This document shows, piece after piece, positions 1 to 6,403 of a stretch of DNA of 7,602 nt. The position numbers and the translations under genes were made by a program. The first letter of the stretch is position 1. The number at the start of each line of letters is the position of its first letter. The notes under the pieces were generated by a model, which was not told where the DNA came from, searched no databases, and saw nothing but the letters and a program-made list of their open reading frames with translations. The stretch is from an uncultured Actinomycetes bacterium (lineage in GTDB: Bacteria > Actinomycetota > Thermoleophilia > Solirubrobacterales > 70-9): NCBI GenBank assembly GCA_946886425.1, contig CAMPIP010000110.1:1-7602 (forward strand), in the 5' to 3' direction.

Positions 1-2
1 TC

Positions 3-65
3 GACGTCTCCGCCGCCGTCGATCGGCTTGCCGATCCGGCCAGCGACCTCTCCGAGATCGTCTAG
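3..65 (+). CDS. C-terminal end of an unidentified protein (partial)
   Basis: An open frame enters from the left edge and ends at a TAG at 63-65, giving about 20 residues that finish ...LADPASDLSEIV. The codons mostly end in G or C and the residue mix (acidic, alanine-rich, likely helical) looks like a natural protein end. The product cannot be named from so little. The stop lies 22 nt before the tRNA, so the tRNA promoter may lie inside this coding end or the two may be co-transcribed. The frame choice is an inference from composition only. Confidence 0.45.
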   Translation, partial: DVSAAVDRLADPASDLSEIV

Positions 66-87
66 CGGATATCCTGGGGCCTTCCGT

Positions 88-158
88 TGCGGCCTGGTGT
101 AATGGCAGCACGCCTCGCTCTGGACGAGGTAGTCGGGGTTCGAGTCCCTGGGCCGCAG
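88..158 (+). tRNA. tRNA-Gln (anticodon CUG)
   Basis: The sequence folds by hand into a full cloverleaf. The 7-bp acceptor stem pairs 88-94 with 151-157. The D-arm spans 97-111 with loop AATGGCA. The 5-bp anticodon stem pairs 113-117 with 125-129. The anticodon CTG is at 120-122 in loop CTCTGGA. The variable loop has four nt. The 5-bp T-arm pairs 134-138 with 146-150, with loop TTCGAGT. The first acceptor pair is U-A, typical of glutamine tRNAs, and the discriminator at 158 is G. CCA is not encoded (GCT would follow). It decodes CAG, the glutamine codon favoured in high-GC genomes. No mispairing suggests a pseudogene. Confidence 0.95.
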
Positions 159-174
159 CTCTCACCCGTGCAAA

Positions 175-204
175 CCGCCTGCAAAGACGGCGGATCGCTT
201 TGTT
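175..204 (+). terminator. Weak hairpin after tRNA-Gln, possible terminator
   Basis: CCGCC at 175-179 pairs with GGCGG at 189-193 around a 9-nt loop, followed by a mildly T-rich stretch (ATCGCTTTGTT). It lies 16 nt after the tRNA and just before the likely -10 box of the next gene. The stem is short and the T run broken, so termination is only a suggestion. It could also simply be part of the promoter spacer. Confidence 0.25.
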
Positions 205-209
205 AACGT
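204..209 (+). promoter_or_regulatory. -10 box (TAACGT) of lipoprotein gene, leaderless type
   Basis: TAACGT fits the actinobacterial -10 consensus TANNNT and ends 7 nt before the ATG at 217, so transcription would start at or next to the start codon. No Shine-Dalgarno sequence is visible in the gap (CGCGACG). The same hexamer sits before the GH92 gene at 6468. No good -35 box is visible at the usual 17-18 nt spacing. Confidence 0.5.
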
Positions 210-216
210 CGCGACG

Positions 217-927
217 ATGAACCTGCGCAGGGCATCCCTCCTCGCCGTACCGCTGGCCGCGCTGGCAATCGCCGGCTGCGGTGGCGGCGACGACAAGACC
301 GAATCGACGGCGACCACGACGGAAACGACGGCGGCGCTCAGCAAAGCCGACTTCGTCACCCAGGGCGACGCGATCTGCGCCGAGGTCAACTCGGCCGTCG
401 GCGCGGTCGGTGCCAGCGGCGCCGAAGTGCCGAGCCAGATCATCCAGGTCTCCGACCTCTACATCGGCATGGTCGACAGCCTCAAGCGACTCGGCATGCC
501 CGACGATGCCAGCGGCTATTCCGAATTCATGGAAGCGGCCGAAAAGCTGGCCAAGGTCGAGGGCGAAGTGAAGCTCGCCTCCGAACGCGAAGACACCGCG
601 GCGATCGGCGAAGCGGCGACCGAAGCAGCGCCGGCGCTCGAAGAGTTCCAGGCCCAGGCCGACGCCTACGGCTTCGAAGAGTGCAGCGAAGGGCCGAGCG
701 CCCCGCGCCCGGCGCCCGGCGGCGCCGAAGCCGGCAGCGAAGAAGAAGTCGCCCCCGAAGGCTCCCCGGAAGCAGTCGAAGAAGAAATCGTCCCGGAAGC
801 CGAAGAAGAAGCGGCACCCGAAACCGGCGGCGCCACCGAAGAAGTAGCCCCTGAAGCCGGCGGCACCGGCCCCGCGACGGGCGGCGGCGAAGCCGGCGGC
901 AGCTCCGGCGGCATCGGCCCCGGCTAG
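217..927 (+). CDS. Secreted lipoprotein with two-cysteine core and acidic Pro/Glu/Gly-rich tail
   Basis: The 236-residue protein starts with a lipoprotein signal peptide: MNLRR, a hydrophobic stretch at 8-19, and a lipobox AIAG ahead of the lipidated Cys21, followed by GGGDD. It should be anchored to the outer face of the membrane. A Thr/Glu linker (28-40) leads to an alpha-helical region (about 41-156) bounded by Cys54 (DAICAEV) and Cys156 (YGFEEC), which could form a disulfide. Small lipoproteins of this outline are common in Thermoleophilia, but I know no function for them. Residues 157-236 are low-complexity, with four EE(V/I/A)xPE units and a glycine-rich end. ATG 217 is chosen because the lipobox sits correctly and a -10 box lies 7 nt upstream. 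The gene ends tail-to-tail with the AbiEi-like gene, sharing CTAG. Confidence 0.85.
   Translation: MNLRRASLLAVPLAALAIAGCGGGDDKTESTATTTETTAALSKADFVTQGDAICAEVNSAVGAVGASGAEVPSQIIQVSDLYIGMVDSLKRLGMPDDASGYSEFMEAAEKLAKVEGEVKLASEREDTAAIGEAATEAAPALEEFQAQADAYGFEECSEGPSAPRPAPGGAEAGSEEEVAPEGSPEAVEEEIVPEAEEEAAPETGGATEEVAPEAGGTGPATGGGEAGGSSGGIGPG
739..863 (+). repeat. Degenerate in-frame repeat encoding EE(V/I/A)xPE units
   Basis: Four related units with GAAGAA cores and CC(C/G/T)GAA ends encode EEVAPE, EEIVPE, EEAAPE and EEVAPE (protein residues about 175-213). Spacing is irregular (8-13 residues), so this is diverged internal duplication or selection for composition, not a clean tandem array. It makes a strongly acidic, presumably disordered tail. 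Confidence 0.6.
924..927. other. Shared palindromic stop CTAG of two convergent genes
   Basis: CTAG reads TAG on the plus strand (925-927, lipoprotein) and TAG on the minus strand (926-924, AbiEi-like gene). The two genes overlap by 4 bp with no room between them for a terminator, so transcripts from each probably run into the other or termination is factor-dependent. Confidence 0.85.
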
Positions 928-1904
928 TCCCTCCGGCGCTCCCCCTGAGCGAGCAGCCTCGCCACCCGCGCGATGACCCGCCGCGGTTCGGTCGCGAGCC
1001 GCGGCCCGGTGACCCGGTCGGTCCGGATCTCCTCGAGCAGCAGGTCCTCCTGGCGCAAGCGGTCGCGCTCGAAGGCCCCGCGCGTGCCGTGGGTCTCGTA
1101 GAGGTCGAGTTCCACCACCAGGCGCTGCTCGGGCCAGTAGACGTCGAGCTCGTGGCCGAGCTCGTTGAACCCGGTCGCCGGCTTCGGGAGGCCGGCTTCC
1201 TCGACCAGGTCGAGGAAGCGCCGCTCCATCCCGGAGCGCGTGAAGGGCGGCGGGCGGTAGAGCGCCAGCGCCTTGCGCAACCGCCCGTGGCCAGGATGGC
1301 CGGCGGTCCGTCCCAGCAGCTCATCGACCGCCCGCAGGTCCAGCAGCTCCAGCTCTTCGGCCCGCTCGATCCCCTTGTCGAGGCGCTCGGGGGAGACCGT
1401 GGCCGCGTAGTCGAGCAGGGTTCGCGATAGGGACGTGACCGGGATGTTCTGCTCCAGGGCGCGGTCGGCGCCCGTGAGCACGCTCGAGCGATGGACTCGA
1501 ATGGTAGGAATCGCCTGGCGCCGCCGCGCGCTGGGCGCGGTTGCCTCCAGCGGTGCGGGCCCGTAGCGATCCAGGCCCCAGAGCCACGCGGCCGATCTGT
1601 GACTGAGAAGCGCTCCGGATCCGCAGGCGAGCACGGCAGCGAGGCAGCGGCCCTGGGCGGAGATCGAGATGTGGCCGACGAGATAGACGCCACGGTAGGC
1701 CCTGTGCAGGTATCCGTCGCGGACGGCACGGTCCACCGTGTCTCGTGAGTACTCGAGCGGTCCACGCAACTGGCGAATCGAGACCACCCCATGTTGCTTC
1801 CTTGCCAGCTCGGCCAGCGCGCCGTGTTTCCCGGCGCCTCTTTTCGGGTGCGGTTGTCCCTGGTCCGGCATGCCAGGACAAGGGACAACCGCACCTCGGT
1901 TCAC
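924..1904 (-). CDS. AbiEi-like winged-helix / DUF559 (PD-(D/E)XK nuclease-fold) protein
   Basis: As drawn from GTG 1904 the protein has 326 residues. Residues 28-75 (ALAELARKQHGVVSIRQL, then DTVDRAVRDGYLHRAYRGVY) resemble the N-terminal winged helix of AbiEi-type antitoxins. The middle has the family-typical SRTLLDYAATVSPERLDKGI. The C-terminus matches DUF559, a Vsr-like PD-(D/E)XK fold: conserved Glu227 in GMERRFLDL, then Asp254 (HELDVYWPE), Glu265-Leu-Asp267 and a downstream TH-G and AFERDR. The metal-binding residues D254, E265 and D267 are present, so nuclease activity is possible but unproven. No AbiEii toxin (nucleotidyltransferase) is adjacent. The start is uncertain: GTG 1904 lies 12 nt after the ABC stop, ATG 1871 sits at the tip of a hairpin, and no further ATG, GTG or TTG occurs before residue 40. 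No Shine-Dalgarno site is clear for either. Confidence 0.8.
   Translation of the reverse strand: MNRGAVVPCPGMPDQGQPHPKRGAGKHGALAELARKQHGVVSIRQLRGPLEYSRDTVDRAVRDGYLHRAYRGVYLVGHISISAQGRCLAAVLACGSGALLSHRSAAWLWGLDRYGPAPLEATAPSARRRQAIPTIRVHRSSVLTGADRALEQNIPVTSLSRTLLDYAATVSPERLDKGIERAEELELLDLRAVDELLGRTAGHPGHGRLRKALALYRPPPFTRSGMERRFLDLVEEAGLPKPATGFNELGHELDVYWPEQRLVVELDLYETHGTRGAFERDRLRQEDLLLEEIRTDRVTGPRLATEPRRVIARVARLLAQGERRRD
1846..1896. repeat. Strong inverted repeat/hairpin with GGCATGCC apex
   Basis: Arms 1848-1861 and 1881-1894 are perfectly complementary over 14 bp. A G-C pair (1847/1895) and a G-T pair (1846/1896) extend the stem outward, and four more pairs (1863-1866 with 1876-1879) follow a single mismatch inward. 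The apex contains the palindrome GGCATGCC. It begins about 20 nt downstream of the ABC subunit stop on the minus strand, as a terminator would, but has no T tract on either strand. It lies inside the 5' end of the AbiEi-like gene, and its apex supplies that gene's only ATG start. It could be a U-less actinobacterial terminator, an attenuator or a dispersed palindromic repeat. Confidence 0.85.
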
Positions 1905-1916
1905 CCCCGGCGGCAG

Positions 1917-3758
1917 CTACGCGGCCGAGGACTCGGCCCACGCTCCGTACAGCTTCGCGTACTCGCCATCCGCCGCGATCAGCTCGTCGTGCGTGCCCGC
2001 CTCTGCGATGCGGCCGTGCTCGAGGACGACGATCTTGCCGGCGCGGCGGATCGTCGAGAGACGGTGGGCGATGACGATCGCGGTGCGGCCGTGGAGGAGG
2101 CGCTCGAGGCCCTGCTCGATCGTCTTCTCGGTGCGGACGTCGACGTTGGAGGTGGCCTCGTCGAGGATGAGGATGCGGGGTTCGGCGAGCAGGGCGCGGG
2201 CGAAGGCGACGAGCTGGCGCTGACCGGCCGAGAGCTGGATGCCGCGCTCGCCGACTTCGGTCTCGATCCCTTCCGGCAGCGAGGCGACGAACTGGGTGGC
2301 GCCGACGGTGGCGAGGGCGGCCTCGATCTCCTCCAGGCTCGCCTCTGGGCGGCCGAAGGCGACGTTCTCGCGGACGCTCCCCGAGAACAGGAAGCCCTCC
2401 TGGGGGACGATCCCGAGCTGGCGTCGCAGCGCCCGCTGCCGGACCTCGCGGAGGTCGTGGCCGTCGACCAGGACGCGGCCGCGCTGGGGGTCGTAGAAGC
2501 GGGCGACCAGCTTCGCGAAGGTCGACTTGCCGGCCCCGGTCGAGCCGACCAGGGCGAGGGTCTGGCCGGGCGGCACCCGCAGGTCGACGCCGCGCAGCGC
2601 CCAGCTCTCCTCGCTCGGCTCGTCGTCTTCGCCGTAGGAGAACCAGACGCCGTCGAGCTCGATCTCGCCGCGCAGCTGGCCGGGGTCGATCGCTCCGGGC
2701 GCGTCGACCATGTCGGGCGGGGTGTCGAGCAGGTCGAAGATCTTGTCGAGCGCCGCCATCCCCTGCTGGTAGGTCGTGTACAGCTGGGACAGTTCCTGGA
2801 TCGGTTCGAAGAATTTCGCCAGGTAGCCGACGAAGGCGACGATCACGCCGACCTGGATCGCCCCGTCGATCGCCTGGCTGCCGCCGTAGAGCAGGATCAC
2901 CGCGGTGCCGACCGCCGCGAGCAGTTCGACCGCCGGGAAGTAGGAGGCGTTGAGGTAGACGCTGCGCATGTTGACGTCGCGGTTCTGTTCGTGGAGGTCG
3001 GTCATCACCGCTTCGTGGCGGGTCTCCTGGCCGAAGCTGCGGACCACGCGGACGCCGCTGAGGGTCTCCTGCAGGTAGGCGGTGACGGCGGCGATCCGCT
3101 CCCGCGTCGCCCGGTAGGTCCCGGCCGAGACGATCCGGAAGATGACGCTGGCGATCGCCAGCAGCGGGAAGGTGACGAAGGTGACCAGGGCCAGCTTGAC
3201 GTCGAGGGCGAGCAGGATGACGACGACGCCGAGCAGGGTCAGGCCGGCCGAGAAGACGGTGACGATGCCGTTGGTGACGAGCTGGTTCAGCGCTTCGACG
3301 TCGTTGGTCATCCGCGAGATCAGGACGCCGGGGCTGCGGCGGCTGAAGAACCCGATCGACATCGACTGCAGGTGGGTGAAGATGCGCTCGCGCAGGTCCT
3401 GCAGGGCCCGGGTCCCGACCCAGCCGACCAGGTAGGTCTCGACGAAGCTCGCCACCGCGTAGATGACCGTGGTGCCGATGAAGGCGAGCACGATCATGTC
3501 GAGGGCGCTGACGTCGCCGGTCTTGATCCCGGCGTCGATCGCCTGGCCGGCCAGGTAGGGGGGAGCGAGGCCGGCCGCGGTCTGGGCGATCAGCATCGCG
3601 AACATCAGCGCCACCTTGCCGCGGTAGGGCCGCAGCAGCGCCAGTAGCCAGCGCACCTTGCGGCCGCGCTGGTCCTCGCCGCGGAGGAGCCGCCACAGCG
3701 CCCCCACCATCAGGAAGGCGTTGCGCAGCGTCCCGGACCCTCCTCCGAAGCGACTCAC
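1917..3758 (-). CDS. ABC exporter half-transporter, subunit with catalytic Walker B glutamate
   Basis: This 613-residue protein has a type IV exporter layout: an unusually long cytosolic N-terminus (about 40 residues), six predicted membrane helices (about 45-320) and a nucleotide-binding domain (about 365-600). It has Walker A GSTGAGKS (405-412), Q-loop Gln453 in VPQEGFLFS, signature LSAGQ (509-513), Walker B ILILDE with catalytic Glu534, and H-loop His565. The signature departs from LSGGQ, while Walker B is intact. It pairs with the upstream subunit as a heterodimer; together they should pump a small molecule, lipid or drug out of the cell, substrate unknown. GTG 3758 overlaps the upstream stop as GTGA, with AGGAGGT at 3768-3774, so translation is coupled. 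Family members include BmrC/BmrD, TM287/288 and TmrA/TmrB types; no closer assignment is possible by eye. Confidence 0.93.
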   Translation of the reverse strand: MSRFGGGSGTLRNAFLMVGALWRLLRGEDQRGRKVRWLLALLRPYRGKVALMFAMLIAQTAAGLAPPYLAGQAIDAGIKTGDVSALDMIVLAFIGTTVIYAVASFVETYLVGWVGTRALQDLRERIFTHLQSMSIGFFSRRSPGVLISRMTNDVEALNQLVTNGIVTVFSAGLTLLGVVVILLALDVKLALVTFVTFPLLAIASVIFRIVSAGTYRATRERIAAVTAYLQETLSGVRVVRSFGQETRHEAVMTDLHEQNRDVNMRSVYLNASYFPAVELLAAVGTAVILLYGGSQAIDGAIQVGVIVAFVGYLAKFFEPIQELSQLYTTYQQGMAALDKIFDLLDTPPDMVDAPGAIDPGQLRGEIELDGVWFSYGEDDEPSEESWALRGVDLRVPPGQTLALVGSTGAGKSTFAKLVARFYDPQRGRVLVDGHDLREVRQRALRRQLGIVPQEGFLFSGSVRENVAFGRPEASLEEIEAALATVGATQFVASLPEGIETEVGERGIQLSAGQRQLVAFARALLAEPRILILDEATSNVDVRTEKTIEQGLERLLHGRTAIVIAHRLSTIRRAGKIVVLEHGRIAEAGTHDELIAADGEYAKLYGAWAESSAA

Positions 3759-5524
3759 AGCCTCGCCACCTCCTCGCGCTCCTCGAGGTCGCGCTGCAGG
3801 AAGACCGAGTCGGCGAGCCCGTGCTCGGCGATCTCGCGGTAGAAGCTGCAGCCCTGCATCAGCTCCTCGTGCGAGCCGCGGTCGACGATCCGGCCGGCGT
3901 CCATGACGACGACCTCGTCGGCCAGCGAGACGGTCGAGAGGCGGTGGGCGATGATGAAGGTGGTGCGGCCGGCCATCGCCTCCTGGAGGCCGGCCTTGAT
4001 CGCCGTCTCGGTGGTCGCGTCGACCGAGGAGGTGGCGTCGTCGAGGATGAGGATGCGTGGGTCGGCGAGGAGGGCGCGAGCGATCGCGACCCGCTGTCGC
4101 TGGCCGCCGGAGAGGGTCAGGCCGCGCTCGCCGACCCTGGTCTCGTAGCCGTCGGGCAGTTCGGCGATGAACCCGGCGGCCTGGGCCCGCCGCGCCGCCG
4201 CTTCGATCTGCTCGCGGCTGGCGCCCTGGTTGGCGTAGGCGATGTTCTCGGCGATGCTGGCGCTGAACAGGAAGCTGTCGTCGGCGACGAAGGCGATCTG
4301 GGAGCGCAGCGAGTCGAGGTCTACCGCCCGCACGTCGGCGCCGTCGACCCGCACCTCGCCGTCGCTGGGGTCATACAGGCGGGCGATCAGGGCGACCAGG
4401 CTGGTCTTGCCGGCTCCCGACGGCCCGACCAGCGCCACAGTGCGGCCCGCCTCGACGGTCAGGTCGACGTCGCTCAACGCCGGCCCGGCGCCGTCGTAGC
4501 GAAGCGTCACCCCGCGCAGCTCGACCCGGCCTCCGCCGGGCGGCAGCGGCGGCGCCCCGGCGGCGCTCTGGATCGCCGGTTCGCGGTCGATGATCTCGAA
4601 CATCCGGTTGCCGGAGGCGATCGCCCGCTGCGCCATCCCCATCGCCATGCCGAGCATCCGCATCGGCCCGGCCAGCATCCCCAGGTAGGTGTAGAAGGCG
4701 ACGAAGGCGCCGAGGCTGAGGCTGCCGTTGATCACCTCGCGGCCGCCGACCAGGAGTATCAGGGCGATTCCCAGCTGCGGCAGCATCCCCAGCAGCGGCG
4801 AGAAGAAAGCCTGTAGGCGGGTCGAGTAGACGCTTTGGTCGAAGACCCGGGTGACGCTGCGCTGGAAGCGGTGCAGCTGGTGCTCCTCGCGGGCGAAGGC
4901 CTTGACGATGCGGATTCCGGAGACGTTCTCCTCGGCCTCCGCGGTCAGTTCGGCGACCCGCTGCTGGACCTCCTGCTGGGCCGGCCGCGAGACGCGGTTG
5001 TAGCGCGAGGCGGCGTAGACGATCAGCGGCGCCGGGGCCAGCGCCAGCAGCGCCAGGACCGGGTTGAGGACGAACATCACCGCGGCGGCGAGGGTGATCG
5101 TCAGCAGGTTCTGGGTGATGAAGACGAGCCCGTAGCCGAGGAAGAAGCGGATCGACTGCAGGTCGACCGTCGCCCGCGACATCAGCTGGCCGGTCTGCTG
5201 GGAGTCGAAGAAGCCGAGGTCGAGCCGCTGCAGGTGCGTGTAGAACTGCTGGCGGAGGTCGAATTCGACCGCGAGGGAGACCTTGCCGGCGATCAGGCGG
5301 CGGACCACGGTCAGCCCCAGCCGCAGGATCCCGGCCCCGGCGATCGCCAGCGCCAGCGGCAGCAGATCGGGCTTCTCGCCGCTCTCGATCGCGTTGATGG
5401 CGCGGCTGATCAAAAGCGGGATCAGGACCGTCATTCCCATCGCCGCCCAGGCGAAGACCAGCGAGCCCCAGAGCTGGCGACGGTAGGGGCGCAGGTAGCC
5501 CATCAGGCGGCGATACGTCTTCAC
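3755..5524 (-). CDS. ABC exporter half-transporter, subunit with degenerate Walker B
   Basis: This 589-residue protein has a cytosolic start (MKTYRRLMGYLRPYRRQLW), six predicted membrane helices (about 18-300) and a nucleotide-binding domain (about 335-580). Walker A is GPSGAGKT (367-374), the signature is canonical LSGGQ (471-475), and H-loop His527 is present. Two catalytic positions are changed: the Q-loop glutamine is Asp415 (FVADDSFLFS), and the Walker B glutamate is Asp496 (ILILDD). These changes mark the non-hydrolysing half of a heterodimeric exporter; the partner is the overlapping downstream gene. Its LSGGQ would complete the partner's intact Walker site, and the partner's LSAGQ would face this degenerate one. 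The GTG start at 5524 lies 8 nt after a TATAGT box, suggesting a leaderless mRNA for the operon. Both subunits and probably the AbiEi-like gene are co-transcribed. Confidence 0.93.
   Translation of the reverse strand: MKTYRRLMGYLRPYRRQLWGSLVFAWAAMGMTVLIPLLISRAINAIESGEKPDLLPLALAIAGAGILRLGLTVVRRLIAGKVSLAVEFDLRQQFYTHLQRLDLGFFDSQQTGQLMSRATVDLQSIRFFLGYGLVFITQNLLTITLAAAVMFVLNPVLALLALAPAPLIVYAASRYNRVSRPAQQEVQQRVAELTAEAEENVSGIRIVKAFAREEHQLHRFQRSVTRVFDQSVYSTRLQAFFSPLLGMLPQLGIALILLVGGREVINGSLSLGAFVAFYTYLGMLAGPMRMLGMAMGMAQRAIASGNRMFEIIDREPAIQSAAGAPPLPPGGGRVELRGVTLRYDGAGPALSDVDLTVEAGRTVALVGPSGAGKTSLVALIARLYDPSDGEVRVDGADVRAVDLDSLRSQIAFVADDSFLFSASIAENIAYANQGASREQIEAAARRAQAAGFIAELPDGYETRVGERGLTLSGGQRQRVAIARALLADPRILILDDATSSVDATTETAIKAGLQEAMAGRTTFIIAHRLSTVSLADEVVVMDAGRIVDRGSHEELMQGCSFYREIAEHGLADSVFLQRDLEEREEVARL
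3768..3774 (-). promoter_or_regulatory. Ribosome binding site AGGAGGT for second ABC subunit
   Basis: On the minus strand AGGAGGT lies 9 nt before GTG 3758, inside the end of the upstream subunit gene. It confirms the GTG start and the coupled GTGA overlap. It is the strongest Shine-Dalgarno site near any gene here, in contrast to the genes with leaderless-type promoters. Confidence 0.8.
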
Positions 5525-5532
5525 CGCCTTCG

Positions 5533-5538
5533 ACTATA
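5533..5538 (-). promoter_or_regulatory. -10 box (TATAGT) of the ABC operon
   Basis: On the minus strand TATAGT, close to TATAAT and preceded directly by TG, ends 8 nt before GTG 5524. Transcription would start at or next to the GTG. The gap (CGAAGGCG) has only a weak AAGG. No good -35 hexamer is seen. The surrounding 5531-5560 stretch is the most AT-rich part of this intergenic region, which supports a promoter. Confidence 0.5.
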
Positions 5539-5566
5539 CAAAGTGAAGTATTGGATTCCGACGGGT

Positions 5567-5736
5567 CTAGGAGGGATTGGCGAAACCCGGGTGCGCGGGC
5601 CGGCGAGCGCCGGGACCAAGCGGGACAAGGACGCAGGAAGGCCGAATAGCAGAGCTATTTGGCCGACCGAGGACGCCGAACCGCGCCGCGTCCGCCGCCG
5701 CCGGACGCGTGCGGGGGTTTCGCCAATCCCTCCTAG
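5567..5736. repeat. 170-bp near-symmetrical palindromic element with central hairpin
   Basis: Outer arms 5567-5588 and 5715-5736 are perfectly complementary over 22 bp; the left arm starts CTAGGAGGGATTGG and the right arm ends CCTCCTAG. At the centre, 5640-5650 pairs with 5654-5664 (11 bp, one G-T pair) around loop AGA. The two stems share a midpoint within half a base (5651.5 and 5652). The flanks between them show further patchy complementarity (CGCG and CCGGCG blocks), so either strand could fold into one long rod. The left half also holds a 10-nt near-repeat (CGGGACCAAG, CGGGACAAGG at 5611-5630). No transposase, target duplication or convincing ORF is present. It sits between a lipoprotein stop (16 nt away) and the ABC promoter. 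It could be a MITE or REPIN-like element, a structured RNA or a transcription barrier. Confidence 0.85.
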
Positions 5737-5752
5737 GGCCGGCGCGGGACGC

Positions 5753-6394
5753 CTATTCGAGCCGTGCCGCCGCATTGGCGCTCGGGACCTTGCCCTTCTC
5801 ACAGGGTCTCGGGCCGTGGCCGGGGCGGGGGAGGACCTGGAAGTTGGTGACGTCGTGGAACTGGGTGGGAAAGCGGTTGTTCTGGGCGAGGTTGACGATC
5901 AGCCGGTAGAAGCCGGGCTTGAGGTTGCGGTAGAAGATCTCCGGTCGGGTCGCGGGCGAGTAGCTGCCGGTGCTGCCGATTCTTTCGGCGAGGACGCCGT
6001 TGGGACCGGAGTAGAGAGGGAAGTCGAAGGAGGCGCCGGCGAGGCGGCCGTTGCCGATCGGGCTGTTGATCGCGTCCGCCAGTTTCTTCGGGTCGACGCA
6101 GTCGGGGACGCGCTTGAGGCTGAAGCGGAGGTTGCCCTCGCCGAGCGCCGGCTCGCCGCCGAAGCGCCGGGGGGCGAGGCGGAAGTTCTCGACGTCGACC
6201 TTGACGACCACCGCGTGACTGGACTGGCGGGCGCCGTTGCGGGGCGAGACGAAGTCCACCGCCGGCTGGCCGCTGAGCACCTCGGCGCTGGCCTGCTTCG
6301 ATCCCGAGTCGCCGCAGCCGGCCATCGCCAGCAGCGCCAGGCCGGCGCAGCAGGCGGCCAGGGCCGGCAGGGTGGTGGCTTTGGTCCCCGGCAT
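5753..6394 (-). CDS. Secreted lipoprotein with predicted beta-sandwich domain, function unknown
   Basis: The 213-residue protein starts with a signal peptide (MPGTKATT, then a hydrophobic 9-26) and a lipobox LAMAG before the lipidated Cys27. After a short Ser/Gly linker comes a domain (about 47-190) with alternating beta-strand patterns: VDFVSPRNGARQ, VVVKVDVENFRLAP, GEGNLRFSLKR, PEIFYRNLKPGFYRLIVNLAQNN. This resembles extracytoplasmic domains of the DUF4399 kind (pattern 'PxNGAxVxS...vkv.venf.laP'), but the histidine-rich segment usual there is absent, so the family call is tentative. No catalytic residues are evident. ATG 6394 is chosen because it gives a complete signal peptide and a -10 box lies 9 nt upstream. 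The gene diverges from the GH92 gene with mirrored promoters, which hints at shared control but not at a shared function. Confidence 0.8.
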   Translation of the reverse strand: MPGTKATTLPALAACCAGLALLAMAGCGDSGSKQASAEVLSGQPAVDFVSPRNGARQSSHAVVVKVDVENFRLAPRRFGGEPALGEGNLRFSLKRVPDCVDPKKLADAINSPIGNGRLAGASFDFPLYSGPNGVLAERIGSTGSYSPATRPEIFYRNLKPGFYRLIVNLAQNNRFPTQFHDVTNFQVLPRPGHGPRPCEKGKVPSANAAARLE

Positions 6395-6403
6395 GCGGGT
6401 GGA

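Noticed and set aside
1846..1896. Canonical Rho-independent terminator
   Set aside because: The stem is strong but no T run follows on either strand. A U-less terminator remains possible, so it is listed as a repeat rather than as a terminator.
1791..3647. A 618-codon open frame on the plus strand, antisense to the ABC subunit at 1917-3758
   Set aside because: It is Asp/Glu/Gly/Arg-rich with no domain and mirrors a gene with complete ABC motifs. Such antisense frames are expected in DNA with very high third-position G/C.
1321..3696. A 791-codon minus-strand frame overlapping the ABC and AbiEi-like genes
   Set aside because: It is extremely Arg/Pro-rich and a different frame of the same strand as two genes with recognisable motifs.
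5567..5736. Insertion sequence or miniature transposon ends
   Set aside because: No transposase is present and no direct target duplication is seen outside the arms, so I call it only a palindromic repeat of unknown kind.
5521..5909. Small ORFs across the palindromic element on both strands (e.g. 5577-5909 plus, 5521-5802 minus)
   Set aside because: They owe their length to GC-rich palindromic sequence, are Arg/Pro-rich and have no properly spaced ribosome binding site. The AGGAGGG in the left arm is 15 nt from the nearest GTG.
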